DNA from: Branchiostoma floridae
Lineage: Eukaryota > Chordata > Leptocardii > Amphioxiformes > Branchiostomatidae
Assembly (NCBI RefSeq): GCF_000003815.2
Contig: NW_023365701.1
Location: 271,782-335,781 of the forward strand
Direction of reading: 5' to 3'
DNA: 64,000 bases
A program made the position numbers and the translations under genes. Below, in pieces: positions 1-10,653 of the stretch (its first letter is position 1; every line of letters starts with the position of its first letter). Under the pieces are notes generated by a model that ran no database searches, was not told the origin of the DNA, and was given only the letters and a program-made list of their open reading frames with translations.

Positions 1-155
1 CATGAAGGCAAGAGCGACAGAATGAAGGAAAGAAAAGAAAGGGAAATGAAGAATAGAGAAAGTAAAGAAAGAAAGAGACAGAGAGAGAAGGGAGAGAGAG
101 GGGGAAAGAGGGAGGGAGGGAGAGCGAGAGAGAGAGCGAGAGAAAGAGAGACATT
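1..155. repeat. GA-rich simple repeat
   Basis: Almost pure purine tract on the plus strand made of GAAA, GAGA and GGGA units. It has no coding potential. Bases 156-489 that follow show no gene. Confidence 0.9.
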
Positions 156-504
156 GCTCTCGAGAAACCTTTAAGGACCTGACCCGCTTCTTACATCCCC
201 CAGCGATGCAATTACAACCATCAAAGGCACCCTTAAGGTTTTTGAAGCGTCAATACTTCAATAGCTGACGCAGAAGGGTATCGATTCTTTACCCCTGCCG
301 AGGGAAAAGTGCAGATAAGCTAACTCTCGCTCATGTCTCTCCAGACGTCTCACATTAGCTACTAAACCCCGCCGGAAGATTGTTATAAACGTATGCGGTT
401 AACTGGGCTAAGTACCGTACTATCGGCCCATTTACAATTACATCTCTTCTTAGATATTGATCAGTACGGATCCACAGCAGTACGGATATTTGGACCGTCT
501 TGTA

Positions 505-645
505 AGACTTGTGTGTGTGCATGTGTGTGATCGTACGCGTTTGTGTGCGCGTGTTTGTGTGTACATGAGCGAGTGCGCGCGCGCGCGTGTGTGTGTGTGT
601 GTGGGGGGGGGGGGGGTGCGTGTGGGGGTGAGCGTGTGTGTCTGC
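505..645. repeat. (GT)n microsatellite with poly-G block
   Basis: Imperfect GT/GTGC repeat with a run of about 14 G near 603. The overlapping open frames on both strands (Cys/Val or His/Thr rich) are products of the repeat. Confidence 0.9.
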
Positions 646-768
646 CCAAATGAGGTCGAAGACGAACGTCACTTTGTTATGGAATGTTCTCGATATAATG
701 ACAAACGTACAGAGCTGTTCACATTACTTTTCGCTTGCTCTAAAGAATTCGCTACCCTCTGTGAGTAA
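640..768 (+). pseudogene. LINE reverse-transcriptase ORF, C-terminal remnant
   Basis: The frame encodes CPNEVEDERHFVMECSRYND followed by KRTELF and a stop at 766-768. The pattern C-x(2-3)-E-x-E-D-E-x-H-F-x(3)-C-x(2)-Y is typical of the C-terminal zinc-knuckle region of non-LTR retrotransposon ORF2 proteins. Upstream, the frame dissolves into the (GT)n tract, so only the tail of a 5'-truncated copy remains. The clade cannot be fixed from this fragment. Confidence 0.6.
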
Positions 769-2145
769 GAGTACCTTGGGAGTCATAACTACAATGCCTT
801 ATATGTAATGTCCACGATCAAATCATTTGTCATCATTTTCTTGCTGGCGGCCCTATTGAATACCGATCAAAGAGTAAAGAAAACGTGTGCGGGTCATTTA
901 CGTACTCCCTTTGCCTTGAAATGCACGAGGGCATTGTAAGGATATTCGGAGAAAACTCCCCTCGTATTTTAACCAGGAAGGGTTTGTTGTCTGGGGACGG
1001 AAAGAACACAATCACAGCTAGCTCAGCCATTCAACGTTTTCTTTTTAATGGCATAGGAAACGCCTCACCGACTGATGTTCTCAAGGAGGTATAAGGAGGT
1101 TGTAAGATAATGCTTCCAGTGCGGAACGTTGTCCAAGCACTCGGTTTGCAGTGCTGACGCCGGCTCTTTCTAGCCTCTTTCACCGTGTCTCTTGGGACCT
1201 TGGCCTAAGTTTGGGGCCCGTACAAGCTATCCGGTATATATTTCTTTCCCGGTATTTTTCCTTTCCCGGCATATTTTCCTTTCCCATCGCATTCCCGGTT
1301 AGAAATTGCGAAGGCCGTCTTCAGCACCGGAAGCCAGAGCAGAAAAAGGAGGGCGAAGCTTTCGTATTTTTGCAAGATAGTGAAAACAATGATTTAATAT
1401 TCGATGGACTGTGATAGAAAGTACGAACATGTAAACTTACGACACGACACAACATGCGGCTAGCTTCCCGGCAACTGCAACTCTCAGACCGCCACTTGAA
1501 ACTTCTCGAGCGCGAGCGCTGAAAGCAAGAACGTTCTGAAGAGCTGGGCTGAATGCAGTTTTGTAAACTGTCCAACGGCCACGACAGGCAAAGTAGGGAC
1601 TTCAGGCGCCAAACGCATTTATGCTGAAAGGCACTTGTTCAGACGTCAAGAGCACGACGCCCGTAAAAGCGATGTAGCAAGAACACGATTGTCCGTCAAC
1701 AACCATTCTCATCCATCAAAAATCATTCTCCAACGCAGATCTTCACTCATGATAAACACAATATGCATTCTGCAGGATCTGCTAATTATAAACCGGCGTG
1801 AGGTTTCCACTTTTGCGAGCGTTCCCTTTGAGGATAGTTTACACTAGTGTTGGGTACCGGGACGGTGTACTGGTACAAACCCGACTTTCTTGTTGGACCG
1901 TTCCAGAAAAAACGGACCTGAAAAAAATCAGTAGACCAAGAAAATAACAAGAGAGAGCGAAAAAGAGGAGAGTAGATATTCATTTTGGCAGTCAAACTTG
2001 GTCTGAGTTAACAGAGGCATTGGTGTTATTTACATAAAGATGGGATCTTAAAACGCCAGGAGAATTCGCATACTACTACTAGTACTCCATCAAGGATTTG
2101 CACCATCGCACACCGAGGCATTTTCCTACTCTTTTGCCAAAGGTG
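769..2145. other. No gene seen
   Basis: Intergenic sequence with only short frames. Bases 1851-1930 (GGTACCGG...GGTACAAACCCG...CGGACCTG) resemble a fragment of the GGTACC-terminal MITE that is complete at 9718-10186. I see no splice-bounded coding segment. Confidence 0.5.
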
Positions 2146-2149
2146 TGGT

Positions 2150-2540
2150 AGGTTCTGTAACGCGTGTGAGGTGTGGCTCTCCCCAAACACGGGACCCCCA
2201 TTTAACGTCCTATCCGAGGGACGTCCTTACCAGAAGCTAGGTACTGGTTTTAACCTGAATGAAGTGAGCAAAGACGTGTGAAGTGCCTTTCCCAAAGACA
2301 CAAGGGTCACACAAGATTGGTGACACGTCAGGTTTCGAACCCGGGAACTCTTGCTCCTGAGCAACTAATCTCCAAGCAGATCCTATGGTAGCGTAAGATA
2401 TCCTCAAAATTTGGCTCCAAACACACTTCTAAGCAGGCTTCACTCTGCCAGCTGTTGATACTATCTTTAATATGCTACTGTAGGATCTGCTTGGAGATTA
2501 GAGCCTAACGCGCTGCCGATTGCGCCACACAATCTCGCGC
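2150..2540 (-). mobile_element. tRNA-derived SINE, interrupted by a MITE
   Basis: Read on the minus strand this starts with a tRNA-like head (TGTGGCGCAATCGGCAGCGC), continues to a box-B-like GGGTTCGAAACC, and then the body shared with the full SINE at 24371-24835 (GTCCCTCGGATAGGACGTTA; GGTCCCGTGTTTGGGGAGAG). The head is split by a 135-bp MITE at 2366-2500, so the SINE inserted first. Compared with the 24.4 kb copy it is diverged. Confidence 0.75.
2366..2500. mobile_element. MITE, CTCCAAGCAG family, inside a SINE
   Basis: Terminal inverted repeats TAATCTCCAAGCAGATCCTA and its complement bound a 135-bp non-coding element. The flanks are GAGCAAC and GAGCCTAAC, an imperfect duplication of the target. 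The same termini occur at 2885-2992, 5802-5872, 7046-7196 and 37553-37725, defining a dispersed family. Confidence 0.8.
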
Positions 2541-2799
2541 TAGTATCAGCAGGTAGTAGACGGATGAGAGAAATGCCATGAATCATGACGATATCCTAAA
2601 GTATGAGAAATTGGAGCGGAATTTATGGAATCAAGAGGAGTGACAGAAACCCGGGACTGTGGGAGGGAGTGTTGTCTCTGTTGATTAGGTGCAGACAAGC
2701 GGGCGGCGTGATAAAAGTCTAGGGTCTTCGCTGCCAAAATAGATGAACTGGAAAAATCTCTGCCTAACCTGGTCTACAGTCTCCAGCAATACTCTTCGG

Positions 2800-3095
2800 T
2801 TCGACTCTGGCTGTTTTTTTTACGCGTTTCTAGTTTTTTTATCGGGCTTCTATTTTGTGCTGTTTTCTTTATGTTGGTTTATGTCTACTCTCCAAGCAGA
2901 GGTTGAGTCGCGTAGATATAGTAGTAGCCGCTCCTCGTAATTTTTCTGACTACTACTATATCTACGCGACTCAACCTCTGCTTGGAGAGTAGTTTATGTT
3001 GGCAGAAAGGCAAAAAGAAAACAGCACAAAATAGAAAATCCGGTAAAAACGCCTGAAAGCACGCCAAAAAAACAGTCGGAGCCGAACCTTTGCGT
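2800..3095. repeat. Foldback structure with nested MITE at its centre
   Basis: Outer arms (about 2800-2878 and 3000-3090) are complementary: GGTTCGACTCTGGCTG on the left against CAGTCGGAGCCGAACC on the right. A second palindromic element occupies the centre at 2885-2992. The outer element therefore received a later insertion almost exactly at its centre of symmetry. Confidence 0.7.
2885..2992. mobile_element. Near-perfect hairpin MITE, CTCCAAGCAG family
   Basis: Arms of about 44 bp beginning CTACTCTCCAAGCAGAGG are complementary across a ~20-bp loop. The direct repeat TTTATGT lies immediately on both sides (2878-2884 and 2993-2999), a clear target-site duplication of 7 bp, or 8 if one terminal base is counted. 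It has no coding capacity. Confidence 0.85.
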
Positions 3096-3479
3096 TGACC
3101 TGTATCCAGCAGGGTTTCAGGCTGGGATTCGGCACGGTTTGTTTAACTTCTCGCCCTGCCCAGCCTAGGTAGTCCACCCGTTTATTTTGCCAAGGAAAGC
3201 TCCTTGCCGAAATCAATTCACAGTTATGCAATTGAGTACACTTCTTCTTCAACCTGGGTCCCAGACGTTTTTCCAAGAATGATACCGTTCAGGCCTCGGC
3301 TCTAAAACCAACATTAAAACCAACATTAAAGCCAACATGAAATAAAATCAATGGGTGCAATACCTCGCTGTCGAAACAGCTTTTGGCTACAGTACATGTA
3401 CTATAAAGATTTTCAAAGTGAATAAAAAGTGGATCAAAACGACAAATGTCTTTATGCCTTAGTCTTGAGAAGTGTAAAG

Positions 3480-4720
3480 GTATACCCATCAGGGCATATA
3501 ACTTTTCAAAGGGGAGACACAGGTGGTTGTGAGTACAGGCTTTCCTTTAGGGTTTGAAAAAGACAAAATTTACGCGTCTTAAACGCATGTAGACATCGGC
3601 ACAGCAAATCCGTGGGTGTTTTTGGAATACTTTTGACAGATTAGTTAGGCGGGCGTCACTCCACCGTCAGGGAAGTTTGTGTTAAGTGCCTTTCCCAATA
3701 GCGCAACTTCGGGAACATTGCGCGTATCGAACCCAGGACCTCTAGTTTCTACCTCACACAGGGCACCGTTTTGGCAGTTAAAGAATAGAGAGTATCAGAC
3801 ACGGAGCTAGTAGAGAAATTTCTATGCCTTCGGAAGTTCCAGGCACGTAAAGTTTGTGCGACAAACTCACAACTAGCTCCAGAATGCGGCCAGATTGCGA
3901 TCATGTTGTGGTCAAATATTAGATATCTGGAAAAGGGGAAGGGATTTAATCATTTCAAACAGGTGGCGCTAAAGTCAGGCTATCCTTTTGGGTTTTACAA
4001 CTGACAGGAAAGAGGATAAAAAGTACATGTAGCTAGTGATGAAATAGCTATTCCTTTTCTGTAACACGGCGGCTGAAAAAAACTGCAATGGGTTGAAGCA
4101 AACTTTCCTCTTGTGCTTTACAGTTATAGAATAGAGAATAAAAATGCGGCTACATGTAGTAAATAAACAGCTATTCCCTGCCGACATCATGGCAGACTAA
4201 TTCAAGAACGACATCGGGTTGTGATCGCGCAAAGACGGATATTAACAGGCCATTACTTTAAATATCTAGAAAGGGGGAAAGAATGAAACGGATTGAAACT
4301 GGTGGTTGCGAAGTCAGGCTTTCATTTTGGGTTCAGTAGTTACAGAATGTAGTATCAGAAATGTAGCTAGTAGAGGAATGGCTATTCCACGACCATATGC
4401 ATACAACGGATATTAACAGGCCATTATTTTAAATATCTACATAAGGGGAAAGGATGAAACGGATTGAACAAGTGGTTCCGAAGTCAGGCTTTCATTTTGG
4501 GTTTAGTAGTTACAGAATGTAGTATCAGAAATGTAGTGTTATTCAACGATCGTACGCATACAACGATCGGGCCATTACTTTAATCATCTATAACTGGAGA
4601 GCGGATACAGCCTGCCAACGGGGTTGTAACAGGTGGTTGCGAAATCAAGCTTTTCTACCGGCTCGGTTTACCAGAGAAGAGAGTATCAAAGACGTTGCTA
4701 TTCGAGAATCTGCTACTCCT
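3480..4720. repeat. Degenerate tandem array, ~140-190 bp unit
   Basis: The block 'CAGGTGGTTGCGAAGTCAGG-CTTTCATTTTGGGTT-TACAGAATGTAGTATCAGAAATGTAG-CTATTCC' recurs near 3520, 3965, 4295, 4470 and 4630, with the linker 'GGCCATTACTTTAAATATCT' before each unit from 3910 on. The two copies around 4250-4530 are close to each other; the outer ones are strongly diverged. Bases 3650-3770 between copies resemble a reversed SINE fragment. Confidence 0.7.
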
Positions 4721-5194
4721 TGGGCAATCTCCAATTAAGACGCATGTGTCGTGCTTGGATTTGAGTCTTTTGCGGCCTTTTCTGTGTGTTAACGTATTTC
4801 TCCAGAGATGTAGGATAGCCCCATCAGGCCTTCCTACGGGGTTGCGTGGATCGTAGAATTCGGGGAAAAAAATATCGGGGAGTTGGCAAGGAGAGTCAGT
4901 CCACGCTTAGGTTTATGTTCCTCCTCCATTTCCTCTGGTCACAAATCTCCCCTGGCAAATTATTCTCCCTATAATAGACAGGGTAGATAGTTTGGTAGAG
5001 ACTAGATGTAGAGGGCGACGAGTTAGAAAGGTCCCCTGCTACAAAAGATACTAAACTGTTCCAAAACCAGGCAAGAGGTTGAGCCAGATCCTTAGAGAAG
5101 GTGATAGATAATATCCGGGTATTGGAGTTTGCAGAATTCCTCCTGAATCCCTTCCTATGTGGCTTGCAACCGCTGGTATCTGTATCTAATAGTC
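4721..5194. other. No gene seen
   Basis: Unique-looking sequence between two tandem arrays. No open frame of note, no inverted repeat and no tRNA-like box was found. Confidence 0.4.
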
Positions 5195-5575
5195 GGTATA
5201 ACTACCCTTCGCCGTAACACACCAGCTTCTGTATCTGTATCTATATGGCCGGTATAACCGCCGTTCGGAGTAACACACCAGCTTCTGTATCTGTATCTAT
5301 ATAGCCGGTATAACCGCCCTTCGGCGTAACACACCAGCTTCTGTATCTGTATCTATATAGCCGGTATAACCGCCGTTCGGAGTAACACACCAGCTTCTGT
5401 ATCTGTATCTATATAGCCGGTATAACCGCCCTTCGGCGTAACACACCAGCTTCTGTATCTGTATCTATATAGCCGGTATAACCGCCGTTCGGAGTAACAC
5501 ACCAGCTTCTGTATCTGTACATGTATCTATATAGCCGGTATAACCGCCCTTCGGCGTAACACATCAGCTTTGCTT
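5195..5575. repeat. 56-bp minisatellite with alternating A/B monomers
   Basis: Seven copies of a 56-bp unit (AGCTTCTGTATCTGTATCTA then ATAGCCGGTATAACCGCC). The next bases alternate strictly between CTTCGGCG-type and GTTCGGAG-type, so the true repeat is a 112-bp dimer. Single diverged units occur in introns of the JIP gene near 48800-48990, 49110, 52060-52170 and 54115, so the family is dispersed. Confidence 0.9.
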
Positions 5576-5801
5576 GCACGCGGCACAGCAGCAGCTGGTT
5601 ATATTACATTGATCATTTCACATCTGACTGCAAACGGATTATCTACTACACAGTTTTCAGTTACGAAGGCTATCTCTTCGGCTAGCTGGGTAGCTTTGGT
5701 ATGTGTCTTTATACAGCAGAACAAATAAATCAGATCTTTGCATCTGTTTGGACATCATTCTTTTGAGCAAATGAAACGTTTACAGATTTGAACTAGTACT
5801 T

Positions 5802-5872
5802 TTCTCCAAGCAGAGATGGCCGCGATTTTTTTTCTGCTGCCTCCTTCTGAAACGAAACCTCTGCTTGGAGAA
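5802..5872. mobile_element. Short MITE, CTCCAAGCAG family
   Basis: TTCTCCAAGCAGAG at the left end and its complement CTCTGCTTGGAGAA at the right end enclose only about 43 bp. It is the smallest member of the family in this window. Confidence 0.75.
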
Positions 5873-5883
5873 TAGAATTGATT

Positions 5884-6005
5884 TACGCCCCAAAGCAGTT
5901 ACTCAAGCAACTGGGTATGACAACCATATCCACTTGCTTCCTTGAGTAATTCCTTTTGGGCATATCTTATAGCCTGAACGTCCAATCTTCATCGACGTAG
6001 AATTA
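5884..6005. mobile_element. MITE, TTACTCAAGCAAC family
   Basis: Contains AGCAGTTACTCAAGCAACTG and, inverted, a diverged CTTGAGTAATTCCTTTTGGG, followed by the family's outer end (CATATCTTAT...TTCATCGACG). Other copies are at 6575-6900, 24334-24875 (split by a SINE), 36844-37000, 48172-48303, 52545-52678, 63776-63898 and 63956-64000. Confidence 0.75.
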
Positions 6006-6048
6006 TTTCAGAAGAAGACAAGGTTTTTAAATTCTGTACTCACGCTAG

Positions 6049-6230
6049 GTTGTGCGAAGAAGCGGCGAGCGAGCCCTCAACAGCACGGCTGTCCCAGCGG
6101 CTGCTGACTGACTGCCGGCAGATCTAGCGGGCCGCCACCCGTGGCGCTTCGGGGGCGGGGGAGGGTCATGCCGCAGGGGGTTTCGCCAAGGAACGCTTCT
6201 ACTCTACGGGGATTGTGCTCACCCCCACGA
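6049..6230 (-). promoter_or_regulatory. CpG-rich patch with a minus-strand donor; possible non-coding first exon
   Basis: A short GC- and CpG-rich patch stands out from AT-rich surroundings. Read on the minus strand it ends in a strong consensus splice donor (CAACCTAGC then GTGAGTAC). No start codon with a sustained frame was found before the donor. It could be the 5' untranslated exon of a gene running left, out of the window, or a CpG-rich repeat fragment. No downstream coding exon was identified. Confidence 0.3.
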
Positions 6231-6574
6231 CTTTGCAATAAGATAAGACCGCAAACGGGTGGACAACAGACTATCTCTATCTATAAGTAGGGCAGGGCTA
6301 TTTTTGAACTAACGATCGTAGAGAAGCCGCATCGCATGGCTGCCACCTGTAGCAGGTTGAAGAAGCAATGCGCCTTGTCTCATTTGAGGAGGATCTGCTT
6401 TACCTTTTCCATGGAACCAACTGATCATGTAGCTATGCAAATTAGCTATTATTCGAACGTGACGCAACGTGGATTCGTCTAAGTTGAGGATTACCTTTTT
6501 TGGATAAGGCGAGCGATCTTGTAGTTATGCAAATTAGCCATCATGCTAACAACAGGTCTGGTGAAGAACAACAA

Positions 6575-6900
6575 GAAAATGCTGTACGCCAAAAGCAGTT
6601 ACTCAAGCAACTGGATATGATTTTGGAAACGGTCAGACGTTTCAGACAACCACCCGGTGCCTTTCGCCAGTGACACTGAAGAATTTTTTTATATGCTAGC
6701 TGTAAATTGAACCTCTTTAGCATATCAATTCACAGCCAGCATATGAAAATTCTCTCAAACAATATCTCTCCAGTGTCAGTGTGACACTGACGAAAGACAA
6801 CGGATGGTTGTCTGAAACGTCTGACCGTTTCCCAAATCATATCCAGTTGCTTGAGTAACTACTTTTTGGCTCATTATCTTATTACCTTCATCGACGTATC
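6575..6900. mobile_element. MITE, TTACTCAAGCAAC family, longer copy
   Basis: Left arm GCAGTTACTCAAGCAACTGG, then GGATATGATTTTGGAAACGG and CAGACGTTTCAGA, all repeated in inverse order on the right (TCTGAAACGTCTGACCGTTT, CCAGTTGCTTGAGTAACTAC). A second inner palindrome lies around AGTGACACTG near 6670 and 6770. Short frames across it are not genes. Confidence 0.85.
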
Positions 6901-7045
6901 ATCAACAACAACAAACGCTCTGCTTGCGTCCTGAGAACTCGTACAATTAGTCTGGTTTCCACACCCACAGCCGGATACAATTAATATGTATCGCGTTTTA
7001 TTTAATATCGGGGTCAAACTCATCCGGCATATGCATGTGCAGGCC

Positions 7046-7196
7046 TACTCTACAAGCAGAAGTTAGGCTACGGCTGTCTTTTTTAGCGTTTTCATCGGGC
7101 TTTTTTTCTCGCGGGACATAAACTAAAGAAGGTACAAAATACAAACGCCTAATAAAACGGTAAAGAAATCCGAGCCTAACCTCTGCTTGGAGAGTA
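7046..7196. mobile_element. MITE, CTCCAAGCAG family
   Basis: Left end TACTCTACAAGCAGAAGTTA and right end TAACCTCTGCTTGGAGAGTA are inverted repeats with one mismatch in the diagnostic core. The flanks ATGTGCAGGCC and ATGTAGGCC look like a degraded target-site duplication. Confidence 0.8.
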
Positions 7197-8102
7197 ATGT
7201 AGGCCATGGAAACGCCTGTGCGTGTCATCCAGGCTGTCGCTCAATGTACATGGTACTAGTACTTGGATTAGGTCGCAAGAATCTTTGTCGCAAGAAACTC
7301 CGATGGTAATTGAAGTGGGCGAATGTCACGTTAACTTTTTTTCCTGAAGGGAAACACCTGATTTGTCACTTGTAGGCTCGTTCTCATTTAAATGTCGAAA
7401 TGCTGTCGCCTGACTTTACGTCTTGATATGGAGCAAATTATAGACAAAATCACTGGTTCCTTCGTATTTCCACAATCCCTGTAATGTTTTACAAAAGATG
7501 CACCACAACATTCGTATTGGTTGATGGATTAGAACATTATTATAGCCACGGGTGGGATTTCACCCCCTTAAAAATGGCTGTCGCCTGAGAAGAAACGAAG
7601 AATTCAAATAGTAGCCAAAAATGTAACACTTCAGTTCCCAGAATGATTGTTCGCCAAGTGAAACCAGCTACCCAGACCCTCTGCCCGATCACATCAGATC
7701 GCTCCTGTCACTGATCTTGGAGGCTGTCTGAGGTGGTTTATGCCTGTCGCCAGATTCTGTAACAAACGTTACCACCACTAGTATGATGGTTGCCACGGTT
7801 ATATTATGCACGTATAAGACTAGAAATTGTCTTTTTTGTGACGCTTTACAGTTTTTCTGGCTTTCTAAAGAAACAAGAAAGGGTTGTTGACTGTCATTTG
7901 TATCCCACCTTGCTTAACAAAATGTTGTACATAAATGACTGTAACAAACGTTACCATTGTTCGATGCTGTCTAAGCTTTCTATTTGACCTGGTGTAAAAA
8001 AGCTGCCCACTTTTCAAATGTCCCTAGGGACATCCACTTGTACCTAAATGATGTAGTCAATAAGGTAAGTCCTTTCGAATAAAACAGCGTAAAGTCTACT
8101 GT

Positions 8103-8134
8103 TGTAACAAACGTTACCGGTAACGTTTGTTACA
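8103..8134. repeat. Perfect 32-bp palindrome
   Basis: TGTAACAAACGTTACC is followed directly by its exact reverse complement with no spacer. The same half occurs singly at 7758-7773 and 7940-7955, so the palindrome appears to join a local repeat unit head to head. Confidence 0.9.
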
Positions 8135-9717
8135 TGCCCTGTAATGCATTACCAATGGGACCGAAGATGATAAGTTGCCATTTTTTGGCTATGGTTAAAA
8201 GAGGAATTTTCGCAAGCAACCAAGTAGTTTTCAGTGAAAATAAAGCCGATTTATTTTTCGACCAAAAAAATGCCATTTTCGACATTTCAATGAGACGAGT
8301 GTTGTAACGTTATTTGTAACATGTGTGTCCGCTACGTACTGGCCTAGAGTTCTGGACAACTTCTGTCGGCGTACATCAGTATTTATTCATTTATTTTTAT
8401 TTAAATTCATGTACATCAGTAGATACAATTAATTACAACGAATGCGGTCAATCTGGTATGTAATGGCTCTCACAAAATTTCAGTGAGGTACAACTTAAGA
8501 AAACTTATCCGGAAAAAACTCGAAAACATGCGAACATAAAAACATTTAACGCTACCGTTACGCGTCCGCAATGGCCCTGTAGTTTTGAACAGTAACTTGG
8601 TGTGAGGCATTGATACATTTCATTATAACGAAACTCAGGTGTTCAGTTCGTTACTTGGTGGCTCCCATGACCTTACAGTGAGGTCAAGAGACGAGGCAGA
8701 AGAAGACAAATTTCTACAAAACCTTGAAAAAGTGCAGTCATGACAAAAACTTATTGGAACAGTTAAACTGTAATATCTAACACAAAAATTGGAATCATCC
8801 AACTTTTCGACTGAACAGCACCAGTCTTTGTCAAGGAATGGCAATTCACTGATGTCGTGACGTCACGTTATGCAGATAGAACACGTGACTCAGTAAGCAG
8901 TGAATCATACGTTTGGGTGAGTCCAATTTCTGTGTTAGATATTACAGTTTAACTGTTCCAATAATGACTTCTACAAACACAGATATACTTTCAAGTTATG
9001 GCAAAAACTTGTTACACACGCGTCCCCGACTGACCCGGAGTTCGGAACACGTCTGGAAGAATTAATTCTTGAAAGCGTTGAATAAAATCTGTTATCACGA
9101 AACGCAGGTGTTCAACGTGCTAATTGGTGACCCTTATAACCTTTCGGTGATTTATATTCAATTAATACGGTGAAACTTTCACAAATTATTTCAGCAAAAC
9201 TATCAAACATGTGGTCTTCAACAGTTCAGTTCAGTTCATGAAAATCCCTTGTTACCCGCGCGTTCAGGATTGGCCCAGAGTTTGGGACATCAGTCGTACA
9301 ACATTCAATATAATCCACAATGTAGCAAAACACAGGTGGTCAATTTGTTAATTTGTGGCTCTTATTACCTTTCAGTGTTTCATGTTTTAAAGAACACCTA
9401 AGATTCGAAAGAAAACCTTCCCAGCTGACGGCTCGATCCCACCTCTGTACTAAGTTCACTGTAAGAAATAAATGTGGCGTAAATATATTGTACTTGATAC
9501 ATTAAAAACTCGCTAGGAGGGCCTAAAGTCTAATAATTTGGATAGCCCACATAACAAATATCAAAAAGATCAATCCAGGTCTTCTCGGTTCACCTTTCTC
9601 ATTATGTTTTTTTCTCGGGGCGCTCAGGTAGTAATGTAAGTGGGCGAATGTCACGCTAACTTTATTCATGTGACGAGTAAGTCAAACTCTCTCTAACACA
9701 CACACTTGTTGCATTAT

Positions 9718-10186
9718 AGGGCTGGGTACCGGTACAGAAGATTCAGGCCCAGGTCCGGTTCAGGTCCAGAGGATCAGGTCCAGGTCCGGACCTGAACCTG
9801 GACCTGATTAAGTATGTGAATACATATGAATGGGCGATACTCACAACAATAGTCCATTTTAGTACAAAGAAATGTATTTGGTAGACTATTAGACTCACAC
9901 TGGCGTTTACTTTTAAGATCATACAAGGCTAACTGCCTTTGTACGATTGACTGCAAAACTTGGTAGATATCACTATAAATGACTATAAACTCTACTCTAC
10001 TTCCCTCTTGTTATTTTCTTCCACCTGCAAGCGCCAAAACGTGTGAATGCCTGATCAAGTAAACAGTTCATTTTCTAATAGATCCAACATCCGGTCCACC
10101 GAATTTTTTCAGGTCCGGTTTTTCCAGACCGGTACAATAAGAAAAAACGGTTTTGTACCGGTACACCGCACAGGTACCCAGCCCTA
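9718..10186. mobile_element. MITE with AGGGCTGGGTACC ends
   Basis: Left end AGGGCTGGGTACCGGTACAG and right end GTACC...GGTACCCAGCCCT are inverted repeats about 470 bp apart. Inside the left end lie several GGTCCAGGTCC repeats that form their own hairpin (9745-9807). Related fragments are at 1851-1930, 25932-26005 and 36000-36180. Confidence 0.75.
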
Positions 10187-10567
10187 TGTTACATGCTCAT
10201 CTGTGATTGGTCTAGAGTTTGGGACGTTTCTTCTAGCCTAGGCATACATGCACAGCTTTGGTACAATTCATCACAACGAATCGCAGGTGTGCAACTTGTT
10301 AATTGGCGACCCCTGATAAGCTATAAACTTCCTGTGAGTTAATTTGAACACGGCTCGAAGTGGGCGAAAATGTCACGCCAACATTATATATTAAGAGCAT
10401 GGTGAAGGAAAAAAAATGTTACATTCTTGTCCGCGATTGGCCTAGAGTTTGGGACACGTTTTGTAGGCGTTGGATACAGTTCATTAAAACAGAACGCAGG
10501 TGGTAACGTTAAGTTTGGTAATTTGTGGCTTTAAATCCACAACGACTCGAGCTCGCATCTCGGAGAT

Positions 10568-10653
10568 ATTTTTATCTACATGTACAAAGCGCGCAACTCT
10601 AGGTGAAAAGACCGGAATGAAGCAGAAAGGGGCTCAATATTTGAGGCGTAAAA
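10568..10653 (+). repeat. 86-bp inverted repeat, left copy
   Basis: This 86-bp segment (starts ATTTTTATCTACATGTACAA) is present again in reverse orientation at 11947-12032 with no difference I could find. The two copies define a 1.47 kb interval. Both give the same short peptide frame, which is a consequence of the repeat. Confidence 0.9.

Noticed and set aside
5195-5575. 56-bp repeats as a CRISPR array
   Set aside because: The whole unit is repeated with no unique spacers; it is a minisatellite.
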